Positions 32,906 to 48,912 are shown, counted from the stretch's first letter. The stretch: 64,000 nucleotides of DNA from Portunus trituberculatus (GCF_017591435.1 NC_059294.1:14126104-14190103), one strand, 5' to 3'. A program made the numbers and translations. Notes: generated by a model from the letters alone, not told the origin.

Positions 32906-34390
32906 CCTTAATTCTTCCTTTTTTTGTGTACTGTCTTTCTTTTTATTATCCAACCTCACTTTTTTTCTTTTCTTACCTTCCTTTCCTCTAAGTCTTCTTC
33001 TTCTTTCCCTTTTATAGATCCTGACTGACTGACTCCTTCCTCTGCTTCTCCTCCCCTTCTTCTTCCATCTTCCACAAATTCTTTCTTTTTTCACCCTCCC
33101 AAACTTCTTCCCATTTTTATCGTCTCTCCTCCCGCGTCCTTGCTCGCCGAGGCTCCCTTCCTTCTTCCTTCCCCGGCTTGTTGTTATGCTTTCCACGTGC
33201 GGGAGTTCTAATTCAGAGTCACAAATAGGGGTTTACAGAGGCTACCTGCGGCCACCGTGCAATTAGCGAGGGTAACACAGGTGCCAGGTTATCACCGCAA
33301 GGACGGCCTAATGGTGCGTACAGATGCCCCAGTCTACCAGGAGTATGTAGGACCTGTTTGTGTGACTTGTATTCTTCTGCCTCCTTCCGTCTTGGTAACT
33401 TGTTATTTTTATTTTGTATTTTTTTTTTTCAGTTTCTCCTTGCTTCTTTCTTGATGTCATTGCCCGGTTTACTTTTTTTTTTTTTTTTAACTGGTGATTT
33501 GTTTTCTTTCTTGAGTCTTCTTCTTGTTTTCTATGTATTATTTTTTTTCGTCTTTCTCCTCCTTCATGTCTTCTTCCGTTTTTTTCTCTCTTTTTGCTTT
33601 GTTTTCTTCTGCGTTTCTTTTCTATTTCTTTCTCTCTAGTTTTTTCTCCTCTCGTATTTTTGTTGTTGTTAAGTCATCCTTTCCTCTTATTCTTTTCTTT
33701 TTTTTTGTGTTATGACTTGTTTCTCTCTCTTTAATAAATTTTTTCATCTATAAACTTTCCTTTCTTTCCCCTTTTTTTTTTTCGTATGCATCAACTTTTA
33801 TCTTACTATTGTATATTCTTTCATCTTCTCTTGATCGTCCCTCCTCTCTTCCTTCTTTCTTCTGTAATATATTCTATCTCTCATCATGCCTATTTGATAT
33901 TCGTTCCATCCTTTGTCTTCATTCTTTATGTATTATATATTTCTTTTTCTACTGTTCCTCCTGCAGATCATCTTCTCTTCTTCCTCTTCCTATTTGTCAT
34001 GTTCTTGGCTCTATTCTTCCCTCTTCTTTCTCTTTTTGTATGCATAAGCGAATTTCTCACTGGTATATTCCTTCGTTTCCTCTTCCTGGTTCCTTTTCTT
34101 TCACTTCTCTCTGTTTTTCTTGGTCTAGATTTTACGTATCCTTCTTTTTTTTTTCTCTATCTCTCTCTTGGTACGTCTGTCCGCCTGTCTCACCGATCTT
34201 GTGTCTTTTTTTCCTTCTTTTTCTTCTCTTTTTTGTCTTCCGTGGATCTGGTTTTCCTTAATTCGCATTCAAGAATCCTGTTGCTTCGTGGTGCCTCATT
34301 TCCTTACAAGCGGTTCAACTGGTATCCTTTTACTCCTTTTTTTTTTCTTCAGGCTGTGACCCCGCCGATGACCTTTCTTGTACGTACATA
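32906..34390. other. pyrimidine-rich domain, no gene recognised
   Basis: T and C greatly outnumber purines on the + strand with few breaks (one at about 33190-33370). The long + strand open frames (up to 201 codons at 33786) are Phe/Leu/Ser-rich and arise from the lack of purines. They look like membrane proteins only because of composition. Confidence 0.6.
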
Positions 34391-34668
34391 ACACGAAGGG
34401 AGTACTTTATCTATCCTTGCACTTATTATCAACCCACACTTTGACTCACCCTTGAATTGAAATCGAGTTAGGAGAAGTGAAATTTGAGACAGTGGAATGG
34501 TGTATGGAAAGATTTAATGCCACTATTGTCTTTTCCCACTTCCTGTGCACGTATACCTGTCTGTCTGTCTGTCAGTCTGTCCAGATGAGTCCGGAGAGCT
34601 ATTACACACCTGAGAGATTTTGATTCACCTGTCATGAGTTCAGTTTCTCCTCTGCATCTTGGCGTGAC
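34391..34668. other. unique spacer
   Basis: Short (CTGT)n run near 34558-34582. No gene recognised. Confidence 0.5.
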
Positions 34669-34695
34669 TCCTCCTCCTCCTCCTCCTCCTCCTCT
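34669..34695. repeat. (CCT)n microsatellite
   Basis: Nine CCT units. Confidence 0.94.
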
Positions 34696-34818
34696 TTTAC
34701 CTCTTCTTACAGATACTCGCATACTTCTCAATTTTTCATTCTGATGCCATTATCCATTGTATTCATTAATTCTCATAAGATTTTCAGATTTATTTTGGTC
34801 TCTTCTTCACTCTCCCTC

Positions 34819-34888
34819 TTCCTCCTTCTTCTCTTCCTCTTCTTCTTCTTCTTCCTCCTCCTCCTCCTGTTGTTGTTGTTGCTGCTGC
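34819..34888. repeat. mixed trinucleotide array (CTT, CCT, GTT, GCT)
   Basis: Runs of TTC/CTT, CCT, TTG and CTG units follow one another without spacer. Confidence 0.9.
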
Positions 34889-35116
34889 CGGTGCTATATA
34901 TCTCCTTATTCTCTCCTCTTTATATTTCTCCTACAAGATCCTCATCACTTCCCATCGACATTCGCTCATTATCTTTGGGTAAATGTTCTAATAACAAGGC
35001 AAAGATTACTGTCGCTAAACGGTAATTAGGAGAAGCAATTAGCAGAGTCAATCACACACTAATGACGGTGCTGGTGTGTGACGGACGACGCTCACCCGAC
35101 GCTCACCAATAATGCC

Positions 35117-35176
35117 AGGAGGAGGAGGAGGAGGAGGAGGAGGAGGAGGAGGAGGAGGAGGAGGAGGAGGAGGAGG
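35117..35176. repeat. (GGA)n microsatellite
   Basis: Perfect 60 bp GGA array. Confidence 0.97.
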
Positions 35177-35580
35177 ACCAGAGGAGGCAGAGTTATCTTT
35201 CAACAAACGATGAACGTCAATAAATGAATAATCAGAACTTGCACCGTGAAATTCCCAATGGCTAATTAGTTAAAGGCAGAGAATGTAATTAGAGAGAGGC
35301 ACAGACGGACATTAATTCCACGTGAACACTGATGCGAAGGGAGCGGGACAGCAATGAACACGCGGGGAGACGAAAACTTAATAACAAACAGTCACGTCAC
35401 CGTTACGAAGCCGTCACGAGCCGATGAGTGTGACAGGTCTGGGGGGGGGGAAGGAGGAGTAAGAAGAGGAGAAGGAGGAAGGAAGGAGGAGGGAGGAAGG
35501 AGGACGAGCTAGCGAGATATGGCGAGGTCACGCGGGGTGCCAGGGATCAGCGGTGATAATAGAGGTCACTGATGAAGATG

Positions 35581-35582
<2 letters not shown>
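35177..35582. other. unique spacer, purine-rich end
   Basis: AT-rich then G/A-rich (35440-35515). No gene recognised. Confidence 0.5.

Positions 35583-35650
<68 letters not shown>
35583..35650. repeat. (GA)n microsatellite
   Basis: Perfect 68 bp GA array. Confidence 0.97.
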
Positions 35651-35652
<2 letters not shown>

Positions 35653-36420
35653 ATCTGAACCCCGAGGGGAACTCAGTGAAGAGGTTGAAGGGGAAGGGGA
35701 ATAGATCGAGAAAGTACTCGCGTGCCAACACTCCCCAGAACACCCAGACAAACACACGGGCGAACACGGGATCCATTAAAGCGCAGAGTAAGATGAGATC
35801 GAGGGAGTGACTGAAAGCGCTCGGAGGCAAAAGACGAGAGGCTAGAAGAGCACGCGACCTGCCTGCCTTTCCCTTATTAGTCCGCGGATGAGTGTTTACG
35901 AAGGTGTCGGGGTGAGGCGATGCAGGGGCCGCCCGGATGACGTCACTGTAAACACGCTGCCGGCACGAGGAGGAGGCTTCTTGTCCCTCGCCCTCCTCTC
36001 GCCGCCGCGCCAGGGAGTCAGGGATCGAGGCGAGGGAGGCGCCCACATCCTCCATCATAATCATACCTCACATGTTCAGCTCCTGCGGCGACGTGATCTC
36101 TGTGCCAATGCTTGTGTGTTTGTGTGTGTATGTCTTATTAATGTGGGTCAGAAGTTTATTGTTTTGTTCCCTCAGCCAGTTTTTGTTAGTGTAAATGATG
36201 CTGTTCATGGGCTACAAAGAATTGATAAAAGAAAGTCTGTTTAATTTTCACTCCTCTCAAGAAAATACTGACTGGGAAAGATTCTGCGTTTGACTGTTCC
36301 GGCAGGTGCGAATGAAGGAGTAAGCTCATCAAGGAGGTGAATTTAGATAAAGATCAGAGCCATGACGTCCGAAGGAAGGAAAAGCTCGGCCACAGGCTCA
36401 AGGGATGAACTGTGATGGCC

Positions 36421-36422
<2 letters not shown>
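35651..36422. other. GC-richer unique stretch
   Basis: Both strands carry open frames over 35650-36240 (118-137 codons). Neither shows a domain I can name, and open frames on both strands of GC-richer DNA are expected. No gene called. Confidence 0.4.

Positions 36423-36474
<52 letters not shown>
36423..36474. repeat. (CT)n microsatellite
   Basis: Perfect 52 bp CT array followed by about 200 bp of pyrimidine-rich sequence. Confidence 0.97.
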
Positions 36475-36477
<3 letters not shown>

Positions 36478-36977
36478 CTCTTAACTGTTTTTCTCTTCAT
36501 TTTTTCATCGTTTTCTCCGATAATCTCAACTTCTTTTACTCTTTTTACAACTTTCATTTACAACCTTTCCTTACTCCTCTTACTCTTCCAACATTCTTCT
36601 TCCACTTCTACATATTTCCTCCTCTTACTCCTCCTACAGAGCAAACGACCTGCTTCACCTCTTCCTCTTCATCTTCCCCCCTCCTTGTCCCCCTTCCCCT
36701 CATGAAACATCCGTGGCCTAAGGGGCAGGAGTGTTGCATGACCCTCGCCCCCTCTCCCCCCTCGCTTCCCTTGAAACACACGACATGCCTGGCTTGTATC
36801 GCACGGAATAACTTGCTCTCTCACTCCACACTCTTGCTGTAGTGGAAGCGAGGAACGGAGATAGGAAGTGAGGGAGAAAAAGAAAGTGAGGGAGAAAAAG
36901 AAAGGTGTGGATAGACTATGGAAGGCAACAGACAAAAGAAGAAAGGAGTAAAAAAGAAAGCACAACAGGAGAAATGG

Positions 36978-37229
<252 letters not shown>

Positions 37230-37309
37230 TTGAGAAAAGAAATAAAAATATATACTTTACAGGATAACGAACAAAGAGAGAGTGAAAGGTAAATAAAATA
37301 AATACCCAC

Positions 37310-37311
<2 letters not shown>

Positions 37312-37365
<54 letters not shown>
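37312..37365. repeat. (GA)n microsatellite
   Basis: Perfect 54 bp GA array. Confidence 0.97.
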
Positions 37366-37368
<3 letters not shown>

Positions 37369-37730
37369 AAGAAGTCACCATACTGAAGAAGGAAAGGTAA
37401 AATAGAAAGATGAATAAAGGTTCGGATGGCTGGATGTACATTGGAGGAAAGAAGGTTCAAAATGAGGGGAGATTTAAGAGAATTTTGGCAGTGTGCGATG
37501 TGGTCAGTGGTTAATGTGTCTGTGGAGTTGATGAGGCAGGTGGTCATGTTGGGGCGAGGTCAAAGAGAGGTTGTGCTAGGGTAGGGGGAGGAGGGGTCAG
37601 GCGGCCTAACTGAGAGGAAAGGTCGCGACGAGTCTTGTCATGTCCAGGAATTTCTACAGTAAATCATGTTGTGCCGAGTAATTACCTGTTTGGATGGCTC
37701 ACCACGACCTGGGGTTGTGCGGGGCGAGAA
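37366..37730. other. unique spacer
   Basis: G-rich unique sequence. No gene or element recognised. Confidence 0.5.
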
Positions 37731-37783
37731 GAGGAGGAGGAGGAGGAGGAGGAGGAGGAGGAGGAGGAGGAGGAGGAGGAGGA
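37731..37783. repeat. (GGA)n microsatellite
   Basis: Perfect GGA array. Confidence 0.96.
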
Positions 37784-37910
37784 AGAGATAAAGAGTAAAA
37801 ATATATGTACTTTAGAATAAAATGAAGAAAGAAAGGCTGAAAACGAGGATGATTAAACACCGATTTCTTCATATTCTGGCTGTTGGTCTGTTTGTCTGTG
37901 CTGTGCTGTG

Positions 37911-37947
<37 letters not shown>
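37911..37947. repeat. (GT)n microsatellite
   Basis: Perfect GT array preceded by three CTGTG units. Confidence 0.96.
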
Positions 37948-37949
<2 letters not shown>

Positions 37950-38771
37950 AGACCTGTGTGCGATCTTTTTATTATCTTTTTTCCTCTCTATCTCTCTCAT
38001 CTAAAAAGACGAAGAAAACTCTGTGTTTGTTCGTTTTGTAACAAATGTTCCAAAATTATATCTGCTAAACACCTGCGTGGCGTCACGAGGCAACACTAAC
38101 TCTCCCCCGCAGCCCAGAGAGCGCGGCGAGAATTTCCTCACGGCACGAGTCAATTTTGTGGTCAGTGGTGGGTTTTTAAAAAGTGCGCCTGTCCCAGGGT
38201 CAGGCGGGGTCTGCACAAATAGGCTGTGCATCATCTGTATCACTATTAATTCAATTCTGGATATTACACCACCATTTTCCAACACAATAAAATTAACAAG
38301 GAAATGTTTTACTACACCAGCATTCCTTGGATAATGTTTAAGTGTAATTTTTCCCCTTTGCTCTTCCTCCTGCTCTCACGAGGCCGCCGCGCCGTCGTGA
38401 GAGAGCGAGGGGACCGAGATGAAAGTACACGAGTGTTGTACTGAAGTGTAAAAATGTAATATAATCTTGAAGCGTAAAAATGCCAGTTTTCTTAAGCTTG
38501 ATATACACTACAATATTTTTCTCTTCCCGGTTCTTCTTTTTTCGTTACAAAAATAAACAGTTTTCATTTTCTCAGCGTCTTTCTTTCCAGATGAGAGGCT
38601 TCCAGTACCCACCGCCATGTTCTTTGCAGGCCATTCCATTCCACACACCTAAGTGATATTTGTGACGCGTTATTATATGTATTTACTTTTTGCTGGAAAC
38701 CGAGGACACCAATCTGGAACAAACGAAATCAGGAAGGTACTTGCTTGTAGAGGGAAGGAGGAGGGGTGGGC
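37948..38771. other. unique stretch
   Basis: No gene recognised. A 103-codon frame at 38023-38334 and its minus-strand counterpart are anonymous. Confidence 0.45.
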
Positions 38772-38850
38772 GCTGGCGGGAATCGAACCCAAGCGTAGCA
38801 AACTCCAGGCACGAACATTACCGTGCGAGCCATAACGACCCTAGCTGGCC
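38772..38850 (-). mobile_element. tRNA-derived SINE-like remnant, minus strand
   Basis: On the minus strand, GGTTCGATTCC (plus 38779-38789) is a good RNA polymerase III B box. About 45 nt upstream, TGGCTCGCACGG (plus 38822-38833) resembles an A box. T-stem pairing is nearly complete (GGG/CCC), but the acceptor and anticodon stems do not close, so this is not a functional tRNA. The sequence downstream on the minus strand (to about 38650) would be the body, whose end is not visible. It could also be a lone tRNA pseudogene. Confidence 0.45.
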
Positions 38851-39035
38851 ACGCGGGGTGTATCGACCTGTTGCCTCGCCGCACGCTGCACGCTGCTCAC
38901 ACTAATGGCTTATTACATTACACGCAAAAACTGGTAGAATTCTTGTTTGTGGTTTCGTTTCTTCCTGTACACCTTACACATGCCGCTGGACTTCCACCAA
39001 CATCCTTCTGTATCTTTAGTCTACTTCTGTGTGAG

Positions 39036-39300
39036 TGTCTGTCTGTCTGTCTGTCTGCCTGTCTGTCTTCTTGTGTGCTTGTTACTTTTTTTTTAGCTCA
39101 CTAATTATTTCCCTGATTCTTTCTATCTGTCTTTCTGTTTGTCTGTCTATATCCTTCTCTACATTTACTTTGAGACAGCCACACAGACAAACAGCCAAGA
39201 AAGGCGGCCACCAGATAGAGAAGAGAGAGATATATAGAAGTACAGACAGACAAACAGACAAATAGGTAGATAGGCACACAAATAGATAGATACACAGACA
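39036..39300. repeat. (GTCT)n and inverted (CAGA/GATA)n tetranucleotide tracts
   Basis: GTCT units at 39036-39070 and interrupted CTGT/CTAT units at 39120-39152. The complementary CAGA, CAAA and GATA units lie at 39241-39300. Confidence 0.85.
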
Positions 39301-39310
39301 CACATAAATA

Positions 39311-39311
<1 letters not shown>

Positions 39312-39355
<44 letters not shown>
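39312..39355. repeat. (AC)n microsatellite
   Basis: Perfect 44 bp AC array. Confidence 0.97.
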
Positions 39356-39357
<2 letters not shown>

Positions 39358-39399
39358 ACGTACGCACACATAAACATGTAGGTTTCCATCAGTATTACC

Positions 39400-39401
<2 letters not shown>

Positions 39402-39456
<55 letters not shown>
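39402..39456. repeat. (AC)n microsatellite abutting a SINE
   Basis: Perfect 55 bp AC array that ends directly at the 5' end of the tRNA-related part of the SINE at 39457. Confidence 0.97.
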
Positions 39457-39457
<1 letters not shown>

Positions 39458-39752
39458 GCGTAGTGTAGTGGTTAGCACGCTCGACTCACATTCGAGAGGG
39501 GCAGGTTCGAATCCCGGTAAGCGGCGAGGCAAATGGGCAAGCCTCTTAATGTGTGGCCCCTGTTCATCTAGCAGTAAATAGGTACGGGATGTAACTCGAG
39601 GTATTGTGGCCTCGCTTTCCCGGTGTGTGTTGTGTGTTGATGTGGTCTCAGTTCTACCCGAAGATCGGTCTATGAGCTCTGAGCTCGCTCCCTAATGGGG
39701 AAGACTGGCTGGGTGACCAGCAGAAGACCGAGGTGAATTACATACACACACA
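39457..39752 (+). mobile_element. tRNA-Val-related SINE
   Basis: The head is tRNA-like. A-box region TAGTGTAGTGGTTAGCACG is at 39461-39479, and the anticodon arm CTCGA-CTCACAT-TCGAG at 39479-39495 has a perfect 5 bp stem. The anticodon is CAC (Val), and the B box GGTTCGAATCC is at 39504-39514. The A-box region closely matches metazoan tRNA-Val. T-stem mismatches and an open acceptor show it is not a functional tRNA. A tRNA-unrelated body follows (39526-39737), ending in a short CA-rich tail (to 39752) instead of poly(A). The body resembles a repeat common in crab genomic clones (from memory, not searched). Transcription would be by RNA polymerase III, and mobility would need a partner LINE. 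Confidence 0.82.
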
Positions 39753-40144
39753 CCTGCACACCTGGCCCTAATTACCTACCCGGAGAGGCGATGGTAAACA
39801 CACCTGCGCCGTACGGTACTCCACTCTCCGTCTTATCAGTCCATCCATCTCTCCGATCCCTATCTCACCAATAGACTATATATTATTTTTCATTCACGTA
39901 CGCTGTAAAACTTATAAATGGCGGAACAGGTTTAGGTTTGCCCAGGACGTGAAATACCCCCTGCCGATCCCTTGTTCTGTGCGTTTTGCCGCCTACCCCC
40001 ACTACACACACTTTTCACTCTCCCATTCCTCGTTCAGTCGCCCCATAACACTCTTGCATTCTTCTTTTATCTACCATCATTCATTTCCCCTCTTGCCTCT
40101 CCTCGTTTCCTAATCATAATATAGAATGGCGAATCCCTACAGGC

Positions 40145-40146
<2 letters not shown>
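39753..40146. other. unique spacer
   Basis: Unique sequence downstream of the SINE. No gene or further element recognised. Confidence 0.5.

Positions 40147-40199
<53 letters not shown>
40147..40199. repeat. (AC)n microsatellite
   Basis: Perfect 53 bp AC array. Confidence 0.97.
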
Positions 40200-40200
<1 letters not shown>

Positions 40201-40338
40201 GACAGAATCCTTATGTGTTTCCCAATTTTTATTTTAGTTTTCTTTTTTTCTATTTTGGTTGACAAGAAAGAAATTAGGAACATGTAGCAAATGTTCATAT
40301 TTATAAGCTTATCTAAGTTCGTTCATCTTACTTTGATC

Positions 40339-40936
<598 letters not shown>

Positions 40937-40960
40937 AGAGAGAAGGGAAGGAGAGAGAGA

Positions 40961-41408
40961 GTTAAGGGAAGGGAGGAAGTTAAGGGTGGGAATTGAGACG
41001 GAAAAGCTTAAGTAGGAAAGGAAGTCTGCAAGATTTCGTATCAGAGGGAAGGAAGCTGTAGAAGAGAGGGAGGAAGTGAGGGAGGAAACGAGAGGAGGTG
41101 GAACGAGACGGGGGGGAGACAGGAATCTGCAGGCTGGGCTATTGCGTGAGGTTCGCCGCACGCCAGCACTCAAGAGGCTGTCGTCTCACACTGCGGAATT
41201 GATTTAGAGGCGATGCGGGAAAGGCGGCAATGTGGCGGTGAGGTGTGCCGTGGCTGCCTCCTGCCGTGTGGCCCCAGGTCCTCTCAGCTGCCCGGTGCTC
41301 TACTCAGCCGCCCCGTGTTCCTCCCTGTGTTGCTCTCTGGCCTCGTGTTCCCTCCGTCTCTGCTCATGTGTTCTCTTCTCTCTTGTCTGTGTTAGGCATC
41401 TTTATTAC

Positions 41409-41414
<6 letters not shown>
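40961..41414. other. purine-rich then GC-rich unique spacer
   Basis: A/G-rich to 41115 and GC-rich at 41200-41390. No gene recognised. Confidence 0.45.

Positions 41415-41487
<73 letters not shown>
41415..41487. repeat. (CT)n microsatellite
   Basis: Perfect 73 bp CT array. Confidence 0.97.
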
Positions 41488-41489
<2 letters not shown>

Positions 41490-42052
41490 TCTCTTTCTTT
41501 TGTTCTCCCATGTATCAATATCATTCTCTATTTGACTGTTGTTCCCTCTTCGCCTTTCGTCAGTTCCTTTCTCCTGCTTCCCCGTCGCTTTTTCCTTCCC
41601 TCCGTCCTGTGAAGTGCCCCTCCCCACCATCACCGTCCTGCCGACATTTAGCACACCGCTGACAGCCAAGTTTAATCCCAGGCACTAAACAAACCTGAAG
41701 ACCTGAAGTTAGAGGCGATTTACCTCACACTGCCTCGAGCGGCCGCCTTCCTTCGTCAGAACCCGAGCATTTCTACGATCCCCTGAACCATTTTGCGACT
41801 TGATCGAAGCGGTACAAAAACAAATGGGGAAAAATAGAGGTTTCTAGCCAATTTTATCCGACAGGAATGAGCCGTGCGAACCCTGATGAGTGAAGGAATT
41901 AAGAAATTTTCCAAGAAACTGAGAGACTTCTCATACTTGAAGAAACACGAAGATTTTTGTAATTGCTGGGGTTATATATTTCTAATTCTTCACAATTTCT
42001 TAAAAAAAAAGGAACGAAAACGATTAAATTTTAGTGTTGTTTGAATGTAGAT
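41488..42052. other. unique spacer
   Basis: Pyrimidine-rich then AT-rich. No gene recognised. Confidence 0.5.
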
Positions 42053-42106
42053 AGGAGGAGGAGGAGGAGGAGGAGGAGGAGGAGGAGGAGGAGGAGGAGG
42101 AGGAGG
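42053..42106. repeat. (GGA)n microsatellite
   Basis: Perfect 54 bp GGA array. Confidence 0.97.

Positions 42107-43494
<1,388 letters not shown>

Positions 43495-43564
<70 letters not shown>
43495..43564. repeat. (GA)n microsatellite
   Basis: Perfect 70 bp GA array. Confidence 0.97.
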
Positions 43565-43566
<2 letters not shown>

Positions 43567-45207
43567 ATTTGACTTAAGGGACTTGACTTAAAGAAGTGAA
43601 AATCCAAAGCCTCGGCACACGTCCCACCAAACACAGCACTGCGCCTCACCCTAAGGTCCAAACGTTCCCCAAGGCAGCCGCAAAACAAACCGGGAGAGGA
43701 AAAATCTTGCTGAAACTCGAGGCAATCGTGTGTGTCGACTTGACCTCGTGTGACCTTAAGTGCGACCTTCCAGTGTGACCTTCAGTGTCCCGAAGACAGA
43801 TAAAAATGCGGGAATCAGGAACGAGTAGGGAAAACGCAGGTGTACAGGGGTGAGCTGCCGGCCGGGCTTGATTTTGCGCTGTTTGCTGTCTTTCTCTCCA
43901 GTCGTGAGTCGCTCGTTGTCTTGATCCTCCGTGCTCATTCTTCTCCCTTGTCCTTCTCTTCTATTCTTTCGTTGGTGTCTATTATTTTCTTTTGGTCATT
44001 GTTTTTTTTTCTGTCCTTCCCTTTTATCTCCTTTCTCTCACTCCTCTCATTTTCCCCATTCCCCATTATTATTATCCATTTCTTTCCTTTTCATTCCTGT
44101 TACATCACTCATCCGTTCTCTTTGATTTATGCTCCTTATTTCTTCATTGATTTATCTCATTCCTTTATTTTCTCTGTTCTTAGCTTCTGGTTTTTTTTAT
44201 TTTCTACTCCCGCATTCCTTTTCCATTCCTTCTCGTTCCTTCCCTCCTTAGCTGAGCGACGGACAGCCTCACGCAGCACCTCCCTCAGCACACCAAGGCG
44301 GCCCAGTCCTCCCCAAGCACAGAAGGCGAAAATCTCCACACATTAATTAAACATTTACGCCATAAAAGGTGCGCCATTAGCTCCCCCTGCCAGATGCCAC
44401 ACAGCTTCTTCCCACTAAATTATTCCTGACAGAAGAAAATTTCCCTCATTACCTCCACGTTTCACGTAATTACACACGGAACACTGCGGCAAACGATCCT
44501 CGTCATAAAACAGCATGTACTTAAGGGTGTTATGACTATGATTCGCGAGTCACTCTTCCTCTCAATCGACAAGTGCTTCTTCCAATGAACGGAGACGAGC
44601 AGCACAGCCAACACGACAGGCTACTCTGCTGCCGTCCCTGCGTTTGTGCTGTGCCTCTGCCATCATCGTCTGGCACGTCTAAACTCGCCCTGCTGCTCCA
44701 TCCGTATAGTCGAGGTCATAAGTCGAATAACTTTCTGCCCTTACTCCTAGTGTTTTAAGTCTTATCTCAATCTAGATGCCACTGATCGACAACCTGATAA
44801 TTGGTAGATTCTTAGCAGATCACGAGGTGTTCAAAGGGCGAGAAAAAACGTTAAACACAGTGAAGGTGAGAGTGGCTATGCTATACGCGATTATTGACCA
44901 TAACTGTTCCTAGAGCCATCACGTCCAGTTTTCTCTAAGGGGCAAGGAGCGAACGCTCACCTGATGGAGTAACGTTCAATCAGTGCTTCCTCGTCACCTT
45001 CGCACACAAGCTGACAACTTGTTAAAGCGGCAGCCCTTATATGTGTAACATGAGATAATGATGGCAAGTTCGTTTGAGCAGGAGGACTATTTTTTACCTT
45101 TTTTTACGTGGTTATTTGTCTCTGCTTGTTGCGGTTTGTTCAAGACGAATGGGTTCTTTTGTTGCTTCTTTACGTCTTCGCCTCCTCGTCATCACACGCT
45201 TTAAACC

Positions 45208-45210
<3 letters not shown>
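43565..45210. other. unique stretch, pyrimidine-rich 43900-44250
   Basis: The 168-codon + frame over the pyrimidine-rich part is Phe/Ser/Leu-rich and compositional. From 44350 to 45100 I see nothing recognisable. Confidence 0.5.

Positions 45211-45239
<29 letters not shown>
45211..45239. repeat. (GT)n microsatellite
   Basis: Short perfect GT array. It lies inside a 213-codon + frame (45108-45749) that has no recognisable domain and is not called a gene. Confidence 0.96.

Positions 45240-47559
<2,320 letters not shown>

Positions 47560-47598
<39 letters not shown>
47560..47598. repeat. (AC)n microsatellite
   Basis: Perfect 39 bp AC array. Confidence 0.96.
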
Positions 47599-47599
<1 letters not shown>

Positions 47600-47869
47600 C
47601 ATTCCCCACCCCACTTGACACCTTCCTGTACTACTAAGCGTGCGACAAGCTAACGTACACAGCCTTGACCTGCACCTAAATATTCATGCAGCCAGGATTA
47701 CGAGACAATATTAGCTGTCGGCGGGAGTGTGGCGAGGACCCGTATGTCAGCGCCGAGGTCTTTATTACCCGAGTAGATCACGCTAATGGCTGCCTTTCCC
47801 CCGTATGCTAATTATCTGGCCCGAGGGTTCATTTCTGTGGGTCGTGTGTCGGGAGGAGAGGGTGTGACT

Positions 47870-47902
47870 GCTGGCTGGCTGGCTGGTTGGTCGGTTGGCT
47901 GG
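47870..47902. repeat. (GGCT)n tetranucleotide array, imperfect
   Basis: GGCT units with GGTT and GGTC variants. Confidence 0.88.
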
Positions 47903-47974
47903 TTTAAAAGGAGAACAGGAGAGCAGAAAGAATGGGAGATGTGAGGATGATGAGGTTGAGGGGAAGATGAGAGT

Positions 47975-47975
<1 letters not shown>

Positions 47976-48032
<57 letters not shown>
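47976..48032. repeat. (GT)n microsatellite
   Basis: Perfect GT array of about 56 bp. Confidence 0.97.
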
Positions 48033-48034
<2 letters not shown>

Positions 48035-48140
48035 GGGGGAGGAAGGGCATAGTTTGATGGAGAAATGTGTGATTTGATGGTGGTATGAAAAGGAATGAGG
48101 AATGATACAGGTGAAGAAAATGTGAGCAAAACTTCCTTCC

Positions 48141-48146
<6 letters not shown>

Positions 48147-48187
<41 letters not shown>
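48147..48187. repeat. (CT)n microsatellite
   Basis: Perfect CT array preceded by three TTCC units. Confidence 0.96.
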
Positions 48188-48190
<3 letters not shown>

Positions 48191-48860
48191 CGCCATCGAA
48201 TTTTTTGCAGGTTACATTTTTTCTTGCGTGGCGGCCGCTCATTCATGAAAGTCGACACGTTCCCGGGCGCATTCTCTCAATTCTCATCCATGTTTCTTAT
48301 GTTGCTATAATTACTAGACAATTACGGCAGGAATTTTTGACGAAATACTATTGTAAAAATATTCAAACAAAAAGAAAATGTGGAGGTTAACTCAATATAT
48401 ACTTTACTTCTCCGTTTATTCGTTCCTATCTTTTTTTTGCGATCGTTCCCATCACTTCCCTTCTCTTCTCCCTTCTCTATGTAACAAAAGCAAATATGAA
48501 GATGGACTCAACTATTCTTTTTCATCCACGTTTTCTTCCTTTCTTTCCTTCCCTTTCTTGAAACAATCTCTTCCTCTTTTACTTACTCCTCTAATCTCTT
48601 TCTTTTCTCTTCTCTTCTCTTGGCTCTCCCTTCCTTTCCCTTGTAGTTGCAGTGCACTCCTATTTACCTCCTGTCATTCTATCCTCCCTCCACATCTTGC
48701 TCCACCTCTCCCTCCACTCTCTCCACACACCTGGCCGCGCCCCCTCCACGCCCCGCTCTCTAAGGTAAGCACACTGCGGCGCCGCCAGACTATGATGAAC
48801 GGAACTTTGAAATCAGTGTGACACATTATCTGGCGGGTATGTTCTGTCCCATATTAATTA
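48188..48860. other. unique spacer, pyrimidine-rich 48400-48740
   Basis: The 147-codon + frame is compositional. No gene recognised. Confidence 0.5.
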
Positions 48861-48891
<31 letters not shown>

Positions 48892-48912
48892 GGAAATACA
48901 TGAGCTACACGT

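Noticed and set aside
33786..34391. 201-codon frame resembling a multi-span membrane protein
   Set aside because: Hydrophobicity follows from the pyrimidine-only composition. Neighbouring frames look the same, and there is no family motif.
39457..39528. functional tRNA-Val gene
   Set aside because: The B box and anticodon arm are good, but the T-stem has mismatches, the acceptor stem does not close and a SINE body follows. It is a SINE head.
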